Shown here: positions 9,156-18,258 of the stretch, one piece after another | Numbering within the stretch: the stretch's first letter is position 1 | Layout: each line of letters opens with the position of its first letter | Assembly (NCBI GenBank): GCA_937944885.1 | Contig: CALFBB010000047.1 | Coordinates: 1 to 64,000, forward strand | Origin: an uncultured cyanobacterium | GTDB taxonomy: Bacteria; Cyanobacteriota; Cyanobacteriia; Thermostichales; Thermostichaceae | Reading direction: 5' to 3' | Length of the DNA: 64,000 nt | Translations under genes and position numbers: made by a program | The notes under the pieces: model-generated | The model's input: only the letters and a program-made list of their open reading frames with translations | The model's database searches: none | What the model was told of the DNA's origin: nothing

Positions 9156-9845
9156 CTAAAAACTGGCCGGGTGGCGAATCAAACTGAGAAACTCTTCCCG
9201 TGTGCGGGGATCCTCCTGAAACACACCCACCATGGAGCTGGTCACCGTCCAGGAGCCAGGTTTTTGCACACCGCGCATCACCATGCACATGTGGCTCGCT
9301 TCCATCACTACCCCCACGCCATAGGGATCCAGCACCTCCATTAGGGCTTCTGCCACCTGGCGGGTTAAGCGTTCCTGCACCTGCAGACGACGAGAATACA
9401 TCTCTACAATGCGAGCAATTTTGCTGAGCCCGACCACCTTTTGTTTGGGAATGTAAGCCACATGGGCTTTGCCGATGAAGGGCAGCATGTGATGCTCACA
9501 GAGGCTGAACATAGAGATATCCCGTACCAATACCATTTCATCATGGCCAACATCAAAAATGGCCCCGTTGATTAACTCATTCAAAGATTGCTGGTAGCCA
9601 CTGGTTAAAAACTTCAGGGCAAGAGCCACCCGTTGCGGCGTCTTTTCCAGACCTTCCCGCTGCGGATCCTCACCAATACCCCGCAGCAGCGTTTCCACCG
9701 CTGCCACCATGGCTGCATCCGGAACCTCTGCGCTACCGAGCTCTTCGTCTGCATGATGGGACAAATCCCGTACCACGCGGGGCTTGAGGTCTTTTTTGTC
9801 ACTCAGGCGAGACTGTGAACCGGATCCGGGTTGCGCAAGGGTCAT
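9156..9845 (-). CDS. folE: GTP cyclohydrolase I
   Basis: 229-residue homodecameric enzyme that converts GTP to 7,8-dihydroneopterin triphosphate for folate and pterins. The Zn ligands are visible as Cys116 and His119 in [10 protein letters not shown] and Cys187 in SHMCMVMRG. The [12 protein letters not shown] helix is also present. The ATG at 9845 is chosen because the longer open frame overlaps the upstream SDR gene and is not FolE-like. The first 45 residues are a poorly conserved tail. The SDR gene lies 86 bp upstream in the same direction, so co-transcription is likely. Confidence 0.95.
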   Translation of the reverse strand: MTLAQPGSGSQSRLSDKKDLKPRVVRDLSHHADEELGSAEVPDAAMVAAVETLLRGIGEDPQREGLEKTPQRVALALKFLTSGYQQSLNELINGAIFDVGHDEMVLVRDISMFSLCEHHMLPFIGKAHVAYIPKQKVVGLSKIARIVEMYSRRLQVQERLTRQVAEALMEVLDPYGVGVVMEASHMCMVMRGVQKPGSWTVTSSMVGVFQEDPRTREEFLSLIRHPASF

Positions 9846-9931
9846 AAGAGTGTGTTCCTTGTTGAACGAAGCTTGCGTGGGAGAGGAAAAATTCAAAACA
9901 GGGAAGTTTCCACCAGAACAGCTAGGCAAAC

Positions 9932-10663
9932 CTAAAAGGCGCCAACAGCAGGCATCAAGGTGAGATCTTCCACCACTGCACCTGCAGGCAGACGCAGAAT
10001 GTAGGCGATCACATCCGCTACCCATTCGGGTGAGAGCATCTTGGAGCGGTCGAAGTTGACGGCCACCGTGTCTGTATCCCAAAGAGGGGTATCGACTGAG
10101 CCAGGGCAAAGACTGGTAACCCGGATGCCATACTGCCGTTCCTCTTCTGCCAAAGCTTGGGAGAAGCCCATCAGGCCAAACTTGCTAGCACAGTAAGCTC
10201 CCCAGTTGGGAAAGGCACGCTTACCGGCAATGGAGATAACGTTGATAATCGCGCCGGAGCGCTGCTGCCGCATCCCGGGGAGTACCGCTTGGGCACAGAG
10301 AAAAGCTGCTGTCAAGTTCAGGTCAATCACCCGCTGCCAATCAGATAGGGATAAAGTGGCCAAAGGGCCAACATGAGCTATACCCGCATTATTGATCAAG
10401 ACATCACAGGGGCCAAATCGATTCAGTAGGCTTTGCAGTTGCTGAGGCAGAACTGAGAGATCGGCTAGGTCCATGGGAAAAATTTCTGCTTTGCCTCCCT
10501 CAGACTGGATCTGTGACTGCACAGCTAGCAAGTCGGTCTGGGAACGAGCCACCAAAATAACGGACATTCCCTCTCGGGCTAGGGTCAAGGCTACAGCTCT
10601 ACCAATCCCACGACTGGCACCCGTGATCAGGGCACGCTGGAAATTCTTTGTGTCAAAACTCAT
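9932..10663 (-). CDS. Short-chain dehydrogenase/reductase (classical SDR)
   Basis: 243-residue NAD(P)H-dependent oxidoreductase of the classical SDR family. Visible motifs are the cofactor loop TGASRGIG (14-21), NNAG (91-94), and the catalytic Ser144, Tyr157 and Lys161 (YCASK). Annotation pipelines would call it FabG-like. Its position directly upstream of folE makes a pterin substrate possible: sepiapterin-reductase-like SDRs act after GTP cyclohydrolase in cyanobacterial biopterin glycoside synthesis. That link is inference from neighbourhood only. Confidence 0.88.
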   Translation of the reverse strand: MSFDTKNFQRALITGASRGIGRAVALTLAREGMSVILVARSQTDLLAVQSQIQSEGGKAEIFPMDLADLSVLPQQLQSLLNRFGPCDVLINNAGIAHVGPLATLSLSDWQRVIDLNLTAAFLCAQAVLPGMRQQRSGAIINVISIAGKRAFPNWGAYCASKFGLMGFSQALAEEERQYGIRVTSLCPGSVDTPLWDTDTVAVNFDRSKMLSPEWVADVIAYILRLPAGAVVEDLTLMPAVGAF

Positions 10664-10940
10664 CAGGACGAGACTCCGGGATGCACTGAGCAGAGGTTAG
10701 CGCATCCAAAGCCTGAGAGACTTCGTTAATAAGTGTAACACCGATTTTCTCTTCCTCTGATTAACCCCTGTTCGGGTATCTATCTATGTGGCGATCTATC
10801 TGCCTGTATCAAGTCGAGTCGGGAATTGGGCTTCCTCCCTGGAGAGGGGAGACAGCAGAGGTGAGCTAAGGGTATGCTAAAGTGCACTGTAGTGAAAATT
10901 TTTTGCAATAGCCTTCCTGCCTTTTTCTCCCAGACAGACT

Positions 10941-12104
10941 ATGGTCGAATTTCTCTCTACCTCAAGGCCTACTGGTGCTTGCCTAGATTCCCCCTATATT
11001 CTCCAGCTGGATAGCGTTAGCAAATGGTTCCCAGGTCAGCGGCAGGCGGTCTTGAGAGAAGTGACATTTCGTCTGCCTCAGGGAGACCTGCTCGGTATTG
11101 TTGGCCCATCGGGCTGCGGCAAGACCACCTTACTGCGTACGATTGCCGGTTTTGAGCAACCGGATGCTGGGCGGATTGTTTTGGGCAACCGAGTGGTGGC
11201 AGGGGATGGACAGTGGATCCCACCGGAGCAGCGGGGGGTGGGCTTGGTGTTTCAGGATTTTGCCCTGTTTCCCCACCTGGATGTGTTGGCAAATGTGATG
11301 TTTGGCCTCCGGCCCACTGGCGTGACTGGCCTCAAACTCTCCGGCAAGCGGGGCACCTCTGAGGGTTACCAAGAAGCGACTGACCGGGCCTATGAGGTTT
11401 TAAGGTTAGTGGGATTGGAGGAGTTTGCTCGGCGCTATCCTCATGAGCTGTCAGGGGGACAGCAACAACGGGTGGCTTTGGCTCGTGCTCTTGCCCCGAG
11501 TCCTAGCCTAATTTTGTTGGATGAACCCTTGAGCAACCTGGATGTGCAGGTGCGTCACTACCTACGGGAAGAGATTCGTAAAATCCTCAAGCAAACTCAA
11601 ACCTCTGCCATTTTTGTTACCCATGATCAAGAGGAAGCCCTTTGCCTTTCTGATTGGGTGGCAGTGATGAGGGAGGGGCGTATTGAGCAGTGGGGATCCC
11701 CGGAGGAAATTTATCAGGAGCCGGCCACCCGCTTTGTGGCAGAGTTTATCACCCAGGCCAATTTTCTGGCTTGTGAACGGCGGGAGCAGGGCTGGCAAGC
11801 TGGGAATTGGCTGCAGATCCCGACCCAAGTTTTGAAAGCTCCCCTAGATCCTAAGTTACAGCGGGGAGAATTGATGGTGCGGCAGGAGGACTTACAGCTG
11901 TATCCGGATCCAAATGGGGAGATCATCATTCGAGATCGGCAGTTTTTGGGACGAGAGTATCGTTATTGCTTAATTTCTGATGCAGGGAAGGAACTCCACG
12001 CCCTAGCCCGAGAGGTACTGCCGATTGGATCCCGTGTTCAGATTGCTGTGGAAAGAGGTCGTCTTTTCCCTGTGTATGAGGAGGAGCAGCAGGTTAGGGC
12101 CTGA
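10941..12104 (+). CDS. ABC transporter ATP-binding protein, Fe3+/polyamine (FutC/PotA) type
   Basis: 387-residue cytoplasmic ATPase of an importer. Visible motifs are Walker A GPSGCGKTT (55-63), Q-loop VFQDFALFPHL, signature LSGGQQQR (170-177), Walker B LILLDEP (190-196) and the switch His in VTHDQEE. A C-terminal TOBE-like domain (about 290-380) places it in the Fbp/Pot/Cys subfamily. An insert near 125-145 lengthens the helical region. No permease or binding protein gene is adjacent, so it is an orphan here. Iron as substrate is only a family guess. The spacer downstream may hold remnants of a membrane gene. Confidence 0.85.
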   Translation: MVEFLSTSRPTGACLDSPYILQLDSVSKWFPGQRQAVLREVTFRLPQGDLLGIVGPSGCGKTTLLRTIAGFEQPDAGRIVLGNRVVAGDGQWIPPEQRGVGLVFQDFALFPHLDVLANVMFGLRPTGVTGLKLSGKRGTSEGYQEATDRAYEVLRLVGLEEFARRYPHELSGGQQQRVALARALAPSPSLILLDEPLSNLDVQVRHYLREEIRKILKQTQTSAIFVTHDQEEALCLSDWVAVMREGRIEQWGSPEEIYQEPATRFVAEFITQANFLACERREQGWQAGNWLQIPTQVLKAPLDPKLQRGELMVRQEDLQLYPDPNGEIIIRDRQFLGREYRYCLISDAGKELHALAREVLPIGSRVQIAVERGRLFPVYEEEQQVRA

Positions 12105-12516
12105 GAACTTATCCAAAATGAGACAATATGTTCAGCGGTTTCTCCGGCAGTATTTACTGGATTTGGTGGAGATATATCTAGGGCTTGGCAATACTCCGAC
12201 TTACCTTGGGTTTTGTATGAGGTCAGAAGAAGCTCTTAACAAGGGCTATCTCAGTCAAAAGCCTCATCAGTCAAGAGACTGTTGGTCAGTTTCTGGATCT
12301 TTGGGCTTCTTTTACAGATTGCAGTTTGTCTAACAGTTCTTTTGTTAGTCGCCTTACATCTTACATAGAGAAGTTATTTGCCAGAAGTGCTGAACCGTCA
12401 TTTATTACGAATACAAGCTTATCGTCAAAAACAGTATTCTCTTCAGGGGTAGCATAGTTTGTCATGAGTATTGCTACCGGAAAATGTCGCTACAGCTATC
12501 TATTCTTGAATAGAAC
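12105..12516. other. 412-bp spacer, possibly decayed coding DNA
   Basis: Short, unconnected plus-strand frames occur here. One from ATG 12118 runs 71 codons. Another, near 12,260-12,360, encodes a strongly hydrophobic segment resembling a membrane helix. Stops separate them and no start signal is convincing. It may be the debris of a membrane protein gene behind the orphan ABC ATPase, or plain spacer. Confidence 0.3.
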
Positions 12517-13014
12517 CTAGATGGGCTTTTTCCAATACACCCAAGCATCTTCGCCATTGTAGTAGCCTTTGCGTTCCCCTAATCGTTGAAACCCGACTGA
12601 CTCATAGAGATGAATGGCCGACTGATTGGAGGCTTTCACTTCCAGTGTTGCCCAAGCACAACCGAAATCTCTAGCTTGATTTAGAAGCTCTATCAAGATT
12701 CTTTTACCCAATCCTCGTCTTTGATGGTCAGGATGAACTGCCAAAGATATGATGTGAGCTTCATCCTCAATGCACCAAAGAATGCCGAATCCTACCAAAT
12801 TTTTACTGAAGGAATTAGGTTGTAAATTCTCCCCCAGGAAAGCTCCTAGAACAATGCTGCAGTTCCGCTCTAATTCGGCTCGATAACTCTGTTCTCCCCA
12901 GTGGCCGCCAAAACAAAGTTGATCCAATTGCAGCAATTGGGGTAAAGCTGTATCATCAAGCGGTTCCAAAATATAGGCAGTGGTGCTATCCAAGGTCAAT
13001 CCCGCAATTGGCAA
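12517..13014 (-). CDS. rimI: Ribosomal-protein-alanine N-acetyltransferase (RimI-like GNAT)
   Basis: 165-residue GNAT-fold acetyltransferase. The acetyl-CoA loop is HPDHQRRGLGKRIL, and the downstream ATLEVKASNQSAIHLYESVGF and KGYYNGEDAWVY motifs are typical of RimI. In bacteria RimI acetylates the N-terminal Ala of S18. The start is uncertain: the listed codon is TTG, inside the end of the upstream gene (19-bp overlap). It is the third gene of the tightly overlapping purK-unknown-rimI unit. Confidence 0.88.
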   Translation of the reverse strand: MPIAGLTLDSTTAYILEPLDDTALPQLLQLDQLCFGGHWGEQSYRAELERNCSIVLGAFLGENLQPNSFSKNLVGFGILWCIEDEAHIISLAVHPDHQRRGLGKRILIELLNQARDFGCAWATLEVKASNQSAIHLYESVGFQRLGERKGYYNGEDAWVYWKKPI

Positions 13015-13403
13015 AATTCGGCCAGTAACAATTGCCCAAACGGATCATCATCAGGAGCTGCATAGGGTAGGGCTTTACGGCTGATGCTCAGGATACCTTC
13101 CTTGATCTCATAGTCCGTTCCGGCTATAAATCCCGCTTCCTGGAGATACTCGTGAGCGGCCTTGAGGATCCCTTCTTGTAGTTGTCTTTTGGCTTGCGGA
13201 TCCATCAAGTACCGAATAAACCACTGGGCGCTGGCGGGATCCACTGCTGCTAGGTGTTCCAGAGCAGGGGTCAATACTTTGGATCGTTCGGAAGGGGATA
13301 GACCGTTTACCCGTTGTGCCACTGCAGGGACATCCCGCCGTTGCATGGCCTCGATCAGAGCTTGGATCGCTGCAGACAAAGAGGGATCCTGGTCTTGGGT
13401 CAT
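12996..13403 (-). CDS. Conserved cyanobacterial protein of unknown function
   Basis: I do not recognise a domain. The 135-residue product is soluble, mostly helical, acidic at the C-terminus, with no signal peptide or membrane segment. Its middle part (AAVDPASAQWFIRYLMDPQAK) and C-terminal part (EYLQEAGFIAGTDYEIKEGI) look like ordinary folded protein. Its ATG overlaps the purK stop as ATGA and its end overlaps rimI, so it is almost certainly translated with both. The overlap argues that it is a real gene. Confidence 0.8.
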   Translation of the reverse strand: MTQDQDPSLSAAIQALIEAMQRRDVPAVAQRVNGLSPSERSKVLTPALEHLAAVDPASAQWFIRYLMDPQAKRQLQEGILKAAHEYLQEAGFIAGTDYEIKEGILSISRKALPYAAPDDDPFGQLLLAEFCQLRD

Positions 13404-14602
13404 GGTTGCTCATACCAAAGGGATTCAATTTGCTTGGCTAAGGCCTCTGCCTGAGATAGATCGGCTTCCGTAGGCAAGCAAACGGTAACATGGCCCAGTT
13501 TTCGGCCAGGACGAGCTGGGGTCTTGCTGTACCAATGAACGGTAGCATTGGGGAGCTGGGCCAGTGCAGCCCGCTTCTCAGCATAGTCTGACTGGGAATG
13601 CTCGTAGCCCAGCAAATTCACCATCACTGCCCCCGCGTAGCGAAGGGAGGGATCCCCTAGCGGTAAACCCGTAATTGCTCTCAGGTGTTGCTCGAATTGG
13701 CAAGTTAAACAGGCATCCAAGGTGTAGTGACCGGAGTTGTGAACCCGCGGTGAAAGTTCATTGATCCAAATCCCGCCTCTGGGGTGTTCCTCTGGTACCC
13801 AAAACAGCTCTAAGGCAAAAACCCCAACCGCCCCTAGTTTTTCTATGAGAGTGGCAGCCATCTCTTGGATCTTGGCTATAAGCAGCTGGGGAATGCGAGC
13901 GGGGACAATCACCCGCCGACAAATCTGTTCCACCTGTAATGTTTCTACCACTGGGTAAACTTGGATCTCCCCAACCATGCTCCTGGCTACCACAACCGCC
14001 AACTCTCGCTGGAACGGGATCCATTCCTCCAGAAGTAAAGGGATCCCCGATTGTTGCTGCAGAGCCTGCTGCAGAGCTTGCGGGTGATGAAGAATCTGGG
14101 TCCCTCGGCCATCGTAGCCCTGTCGGCGTTGTTTGAGCACGACCGGAAAATGGCCAAGGGAATCCACCAGTGCATCTAAGTCTAGAACATCGGCTGCTTC
14201 AGTAGAGCCTGGCAGAAGTTGAAACGCGGGTACAGGTAACCCCAGCTGGGCCAAAAACTTGCGTTGCTCCCCCTTATCCAGCAGCGGTTTGAGGGTATGG
14301 AGACTGGGGCGGAACCGGGATCCCTCTGGGTCTAGGGGCAAGAGTTGGGCCAGAGGAATGAACTCATTTTCAAAGGTAACCACAGCGCACCGCTCCAGCA
14401 ACCGGGCTGTTGCGGCTACATCTGTAACCGCTCCCCAAATGACCTCCTCTGCCACTGCTACCGCCGGATCAGTGGGAGAAGCCGCTTGGACTACCCAAGG
14501 GATCCCTAGGCGCCGAGCAGCCGAACCCATCATCTGGGCCAGCTGACCGCCCCCGATTACCCCAACCGGTTGTGCTGTTGGTTGTTTTGTCTGTTGTTCC
14601 AC
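13400..14602 (-). CDS. purK: N5-carboxyaminoimidazole ribonucleotide synthase
   Basis: 400-residue ATP-grasp enzyme of purine synthesis that makes N5-CAIR from AIR, bicarbonate and ATP. N-terminal GVIGGGQLAQMM is the family signature. The ATP-grasp core shows VLKQRRQGYDGRGTQIL, the LLEEWIPFQRELAVVVAR strand and the metal-binding NELSPRVHNSGHYTLDA motif. The start codon is GTG (14602). It heads the overlapping purK-unknown-rimI unit. The spacer upstream holds four tandem 10-12-nt repeats. Confidence 0.95.
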   Translation of the reverse strand: MEQQTKQPTAQPVGVIGGGQLAQMMGSAARRLGIPWVVQAASPTDPAVAVAEEVIWGAVTDVAATARLLERCAVVTFENEFIPLAQLLPLDPEGSRFRPSLHTLKPLLDKGEQRKFLAQLGLPVPAFQLLPGSTEAADVLDLDALVDSLGHFPVVLKQRRQGYDGRGTQILHHPQALQQALQQQSGIPLLLEEWIPFQRELAVVVARSMVGEIQVYPVVETLQVEQICRRVIVPARIPQLLIAKIQEMAATLIEKLGAVGVFALELFWVPEEHPRGGIWINELSPRVHNSGHYTLDACLTCQFEQHLRAITGLPLGDPSLRYAGAVMVNLLGYEHSQSDYAEKRAALAQLPNATVHWYSKTPARPGRKLGHVTVCLPTEADLSQAEALAKQIESLWYEQP

Positions 14603-14647
14603 AAACCTACCCGCTACCCTAGGTGGTGGGTCGGATACCCAACTACT

Positions 14648-14688
14648 CTGAACTATCCTGAACTATCTGATATCTAACCTGATATCTA
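14648..14688. repeat. Tandem 10-12-nt repeats in the purK divergent promoter region
   Basis: CTGAACTATC occurs at 14648-14657 and 14658-14667. CTGATATCTA occurs at 14667-14676 and 14679-14688. All four units start with CTGA and are spaced about one helical turn. They lie between the divergent purK and a small plus-strand gene, where a binding site or promoter would be expected. Confidence 0.85.
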
Positions 14689-14755
14689 GTAAATGATAGA
14701 ATAGAATAGTGATTAATGCTAGGATCCCTGTCCCGCAAGTAGCAGGAGAAAAACG

Positions 14756-14941
14756 GTGGAACCAACCCGATTGAGAGCCCTCATTGACCGGGCTCTAGCT
14801 GACAAGGTTTTAACTCGGGCTGAACGACAACAGCTTCTCAATGCCATCATTGTCGATGCAGAGGTTTCTCCTGAAGAACACCGGTTACTGGAGTTGATTG
14901 AGGAGCGCCTTGCTAGTGGTGAGATCCAAGCTGTGGATTGA
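14756..14941 (+). CDS. Small conserved helical protein (61 aa)
   Basis: The frame starts with GTG, preceded by AGGAG at suitable distance. The product is fully helical and acidic, with an RAERQQLLNAIIVDAE segment and PEEHRLLELIEERL. It resembles a single small helical domain seen in cyanobacterial hypothetical proteins. I cannot assign a function. It is transcribed divergently from purK, across the repeat-bearing spacer. Confidence 0.7.
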   Translation: MEPTRLRALIDRALADKVLTRAERQQLLNAIIVDAEVSPEEHRLLELIEERLASGEIQAVD

Positions 14942-15219
14942 GCTTTTCGAGGACCAGGTTTTGATTGAGGTCTAACTGCCGTAACTCCTGTAGCTCATTG
15001 TTTCCTTGGTCTTTCTGTTACTCTGCTTCTAAAGATGCCTCTAAAGAGTTGTTTTCTAAGGCTTGCTTTCCTCGATGACGCTTAGGTTGGGAGCAAAGAG
15101 GATCAAAAGAGGATCAATTGAGATGGGATCCCTGAGCCAGAGACAGCTATGATGGAGCAATTGAAGGCGGATAGAAGAGCCCCGCTCTGTGTGGTGTGGT
15201 TGATGGGGAGAAACACTCT

Positions 15220-16140
15220 GTGAACTGGGGTCGAGTACTGACGGCGATGGTTACCCCTTTTACCAGCGAAGGGGATATCAACTATGACGAAGCTGCTCGC
15301 TTGGCCGACTACTTGGTAACTCATGGCAGCGATGGTTTGGTGGTGTGCGGTACCACAGGCGAGTCTCCCACCTTGACTTGGCAGGAAGAATTTGAGCTGT
15401 TTCGAGTGGTTCGCGACGCCGTAGCCGGTCGGGCCAAGGTAATTGCCGGAACCGGCTCCAATTCCACTCGAGAAGCCATCGAAGCCACCCAAAAGGCTGC
15501 CCAATTGGGTCTGGATGGTTCTCTACAGGTGGTGCCTTACTACAATAAACCCACCCAAGCGGGTTTGTATCAGCACTTTAAGGCCGTTGCTGAAGCCAGC
15601 GATTTGCCTATTCTGCTCTACAACATCCCCGGTCGGACCGGGGTTAGCTTACAACCCGAAACGGTGGCGAAATTGGCCCAGCTGCAAACCGTTGTCGCCA
15701 TTAAGGAAGCGAGTGGTACAATGGATGTAGTTTCAGAAATTCGGCGACTAACTCCATCCTGTTTCAGCATTTATTCGGGAGATGACTCTCTGACGCTGCC
15801 GATTCTGTCACTGGGAGGAATTGGCGTAGTGAGTGTAGCCAGTCACTTGGTTGGCTTGCAGCTGCAGGAACTGATTCAGAGTTACATCAGGGGTCAGTAC
15901 GAGCAAGCTTTAGCCCATCATTTACGTCTATTTCCACTGTTCAAGGTTTTGTTTGTTGAGACCAACCCTGTCCCGATCAAGGCAGCGTTGGAGATGCAAG
16001 GCTGGCAGGTAGGTCGGGTGCGTTCACCCCTAGCTCCTTTGCAAGCAAGCTCTTTACAGGCTTTACGACAGGTTTTGGAAGAGATGGAATTGTTGCATGA
16101 AGTGAGAGGATCCGGGCGAGTTACGGCAAATGTTTCTTAA
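15220..16140 (+). CDS. dapA: 4-hydroxy-tetrahydrodipicolinate synthase
   Basis: 306-residue TIM-barrel class I aldolase of the lysine/diaminopimelate pathway: pyruvate plus aspartate semialdehyde. It has GTTGES (44-49), the catalytic Tyr134 in YNIPGRTG and the Schiff-base Lys162 in VAIKEASG. I chose GTG 15220 because GGGGAG sits nine bases upstream and the product then begins [14 protein letters not shown] as in relatives. A frame eight codons longer begins with GTG 15196. RNase J follows on the same strand, an arrangement also seen in other bacteria. Confidence 0.95.
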   Translation: MNWGRVLTAMVTPFTSEGDINYDEAARLADYLVTHGSDGLVVCGTTGESPTLTWQEEFELFRVVRDAVAGRAKVIAGTGSNSTREAIEATQKAAQLGLDGSLQVVPYYNKPTQAGLYQHFKAVAEASDLPILLYNIPGRTGVSLQPETVAKLAQLQTVVAIKEASGTMDVVSEIRRLTPSCFSIYSGDDSLTLPILSLGGIGVVSVASHLVGLQLQELIQSYIRGQYEQALAHHLRLFPLFKVLFVETNPVPIKAALEMQGWQVGRVRSPLAPLQASSLQALRQVLEEMELLHEVRGSGRVTANVS

Positions 16141-16406
16141 GAATGCTTTCTAGTAGTTATTAATGATCCTTCCTAGTTCTTTTTGGGTTCTACCTCCACC
16201 ATGGCTCAGGTTTTGAGAGGTTTGCAGGGGGCTCTTTTGTGACTTTTGACCTGTGGTTAGGCTCTGCCTCTGAGATGATTTCACGCTTTCCCGGTTTGGG
16301 AAAACGATGAACTGTAGTAGCCGAAACCGGTTTTCTCACCAACTGGGGTTGGCCTGCACAAATTTTGGTATTGTTTTTTATTTTCTCGTTGAGGATCTAA
16401 ACCCGT

Positions 16407-18251
16407 ATGCCGACATCACGTACTTCAGTTGCTTCTCGTCCTGGGACTTCCTCCCCTACACCGACTGTTCAGATGATTCCCTTGGGAGGCGAGCGGGAGA
16501 TTGGCAAGAACACTTGGGCCTTCCGCTGCGAAGACGACATCATTCTTCTGGATGCCGGTCTGGCTTTCCCGAGTGAAGAGATGCACGGGGTCAACATCGT
16601 GCTACCGGATATGTCTTACATTAAGCAAAACCGGGATAAAGTGCGGGGAATGGTGATTACCCACGGCCATGAAGATCACATTGGTGGGATCCCCTACCAT
16701 TTACGGGAATTTGACATACCGGTTATTTATGGCCCTCGCTTGGCGTTGGCTCTGTTGGAGGAAAAACTGCGAGATGTGGGGCTACTGAACCGAACTGAGC
16801 TGCGCACTGTTGGCCCACGAGAGATCGTGCCGCTAAGCAAACATTTCTTTGCCGAATTTATTCGCAACACCCACTCTTTTGCTGATAGTTTTACCATTGC
16901 TCTGCACACACCGGCTGGGGTGATTATTCAAACTGGCGACTTCAAAATCGACCATACTCCTGTAGATGGCGAGCGCTTTGATCTGCAACGGCTAGCAGAG
17001 CACGGAGAAAAGGGTGTTCTTTGCCTGATTAGCGACTCTACCAACGCCGAAGTGCCGGGGTTTACCCCGTCAGAAGCCTCTGTGTTGCCCGGGCTCTCCA
17101 GAGCAATTGCCGGGGCCAAAGGGCGGGTTATCGTTACAACTTTTGCCTCTTCGGTACACCGTCTTAATTTGGTGCTGCAGGTGGCAGAACAGCAGGGGCG
17201 GGTGGTCTCTTTGCTGGGACGTTCCATGTTGAATGTGGTAGCCCATGCCCGCCGCTTGGGGTACATACGCTGCAAGGATGAAACCCTGCAGCCGATGCAT
17301 GTGGTCAACAACCTGCCCGACGACCAGGTGATTATCCTCACCACCGGCTCCCAGGGGGAACCTCTGGCTGCCCTTACCCGCATTGCTAATGGTGAGCACC
17401 CTCAGTTGCAAATTAAGCCGGGAGATACGGTTGTTTGGTCGGCTAACCCCATTCCGGGCAATACCCTCGCTGTGTCGCGGGTCATTGATAAGCTGATGGA
17501 GTTGGGGGCCGATGTTATCTACGGCAAGGACAAGGGCTTACATGTGTCCGGCCATGGCTGCCAAGAGGATCAAAAGTTAATGCTAGCCCTGACTCGCCCC
17601 AAGTTTTTTGTGCCCACCCATGGGGAGTACCGCATGTTGCTGAAGCATGCCGAAACCGCTATAAGCATGGGGATCCCGCGGGAAAATATCGTGATCATCG
17701 ACAATGGGGATGTGGTAGAGGTCAGCCAGGAGCGCATTGCAGTGGTTGACAAGGTGCCCTCTGGCCTGCAGATGATGGATGATTCCCGTGCTGGCGTGGT
17801 GATGGACAAGGTGTTGCAGGAGCGTCAGCAGATTGCCAAAGATGGCATGGTGACGGTGGTGCTCAGTCTGGATACTCATGGCCGGTTACTCTACACCCCA
17901 CAGGTGCAAACCTTTGGTTTGGTGGATGAGGCCAAAGCCCTGAATGGTTCTGCCCTGAAGCCCCTTTTGGAGGATACTCTGAAGCAGGGGTGGCCGCATT
18001 TTGCCCGCTCCCTAGAGCTGGGTAGTGTGGATATCGACTGGGCTGGCCTGAAAGATCAACTGGAACGGGTGGTGCGTCGCTTCGTGCGCGAGCAGCTGCG
18101 CAGCAAGCCTGCAGTGGTAGTGTTCGTACAGTCGCCGGAAGAAGAATCGCTTCCCTTGCCACCTGCTGCCGAGGTTGAGCGTCGGCAAGAAGGGGTAGCT
18201 GATGCCTCTCGACGACGGCGGCGCTCCTCAGCGGCTGTGGCGGCTTCCTGA
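16407..18251 (+). CDS. rnj: Ribonuclease J
   Basis: 614-residue metallo-beta-lactamase/beta-CASP nuclease with 5'-3' exo- and endonuclease activity in RNA turnover and rRNA maturation. The catalytic metal motif is HGHEDH (86-91). Downstream are DFKIDHTPVDG, SDSTNAEVPGF, TTFASSVHRL and VSGHGCQEDQKLML motifs of the beta-CASP fold. The last 40 residues are basic and variable, as usual in cyanobacteria. It follows dapA with a 266-bp gap and ends seven bases from the convergent SGNH gene. Confidence 0.95.
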   Translation: MPTSRTSVASRPGTSSPTPTVQMIPLGGEREIGKNTWAFRCEDDIILLDAGLAFPSEEMHGVNIVLPDMSYIKQNRDKVRGMVITHGHEDHIGGIPYHLREFDIPVIYGPRLALALLEEKLRDVGLLNRTELRTVGPREIVPLSKHFFAEFIRNTHSFADSFTIALHTPAGVIIQTGDFKIDHTPVDGERFDLQRLAEHGEKGVLCLISDSTNAEVPGFTPSEASVLPGLSRAIAGAKGRVIVTTFASSVHRLNLVLQVAEQQGRVVSLLGRSMLNVVAHARRLGYIRCKDETLQPMHVVNNLPDDQVIILTTGSQGEPLAALTRIANGEHPQLQIKPGDTVVWSANPIPGNTLAVSRVIDKLMELGADVIYGKDKGLHVSGHGCQEDQKLMLALTRPKFFVPTHGEYRMLLKHAETAISMGIPRENIVIIDNGDVVEVSQERIAVVDKVPSGLQMMDDSRAGVVMDKVLQERQQIAKDGMVTVVLSLDTHGRLLYTPQVQTFGLVDEAKALNGSALKPLLEDTLKQGWPHFARSLELGSVDIDWAGLKDQLERVVRRFVREQLRSKPAVVVFVQSPEEESLPLPPAAEVERRQEGVADASRRRRRSSAAVAAS

Positions 18252-18258
18252 GCAGAGG

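Noticed and set aside
9846-10109. N-terminal extension of folE
   Set aside because: It overlaps the conserved end of the SDR gene; FolE similarity and a good start lie at 9845.
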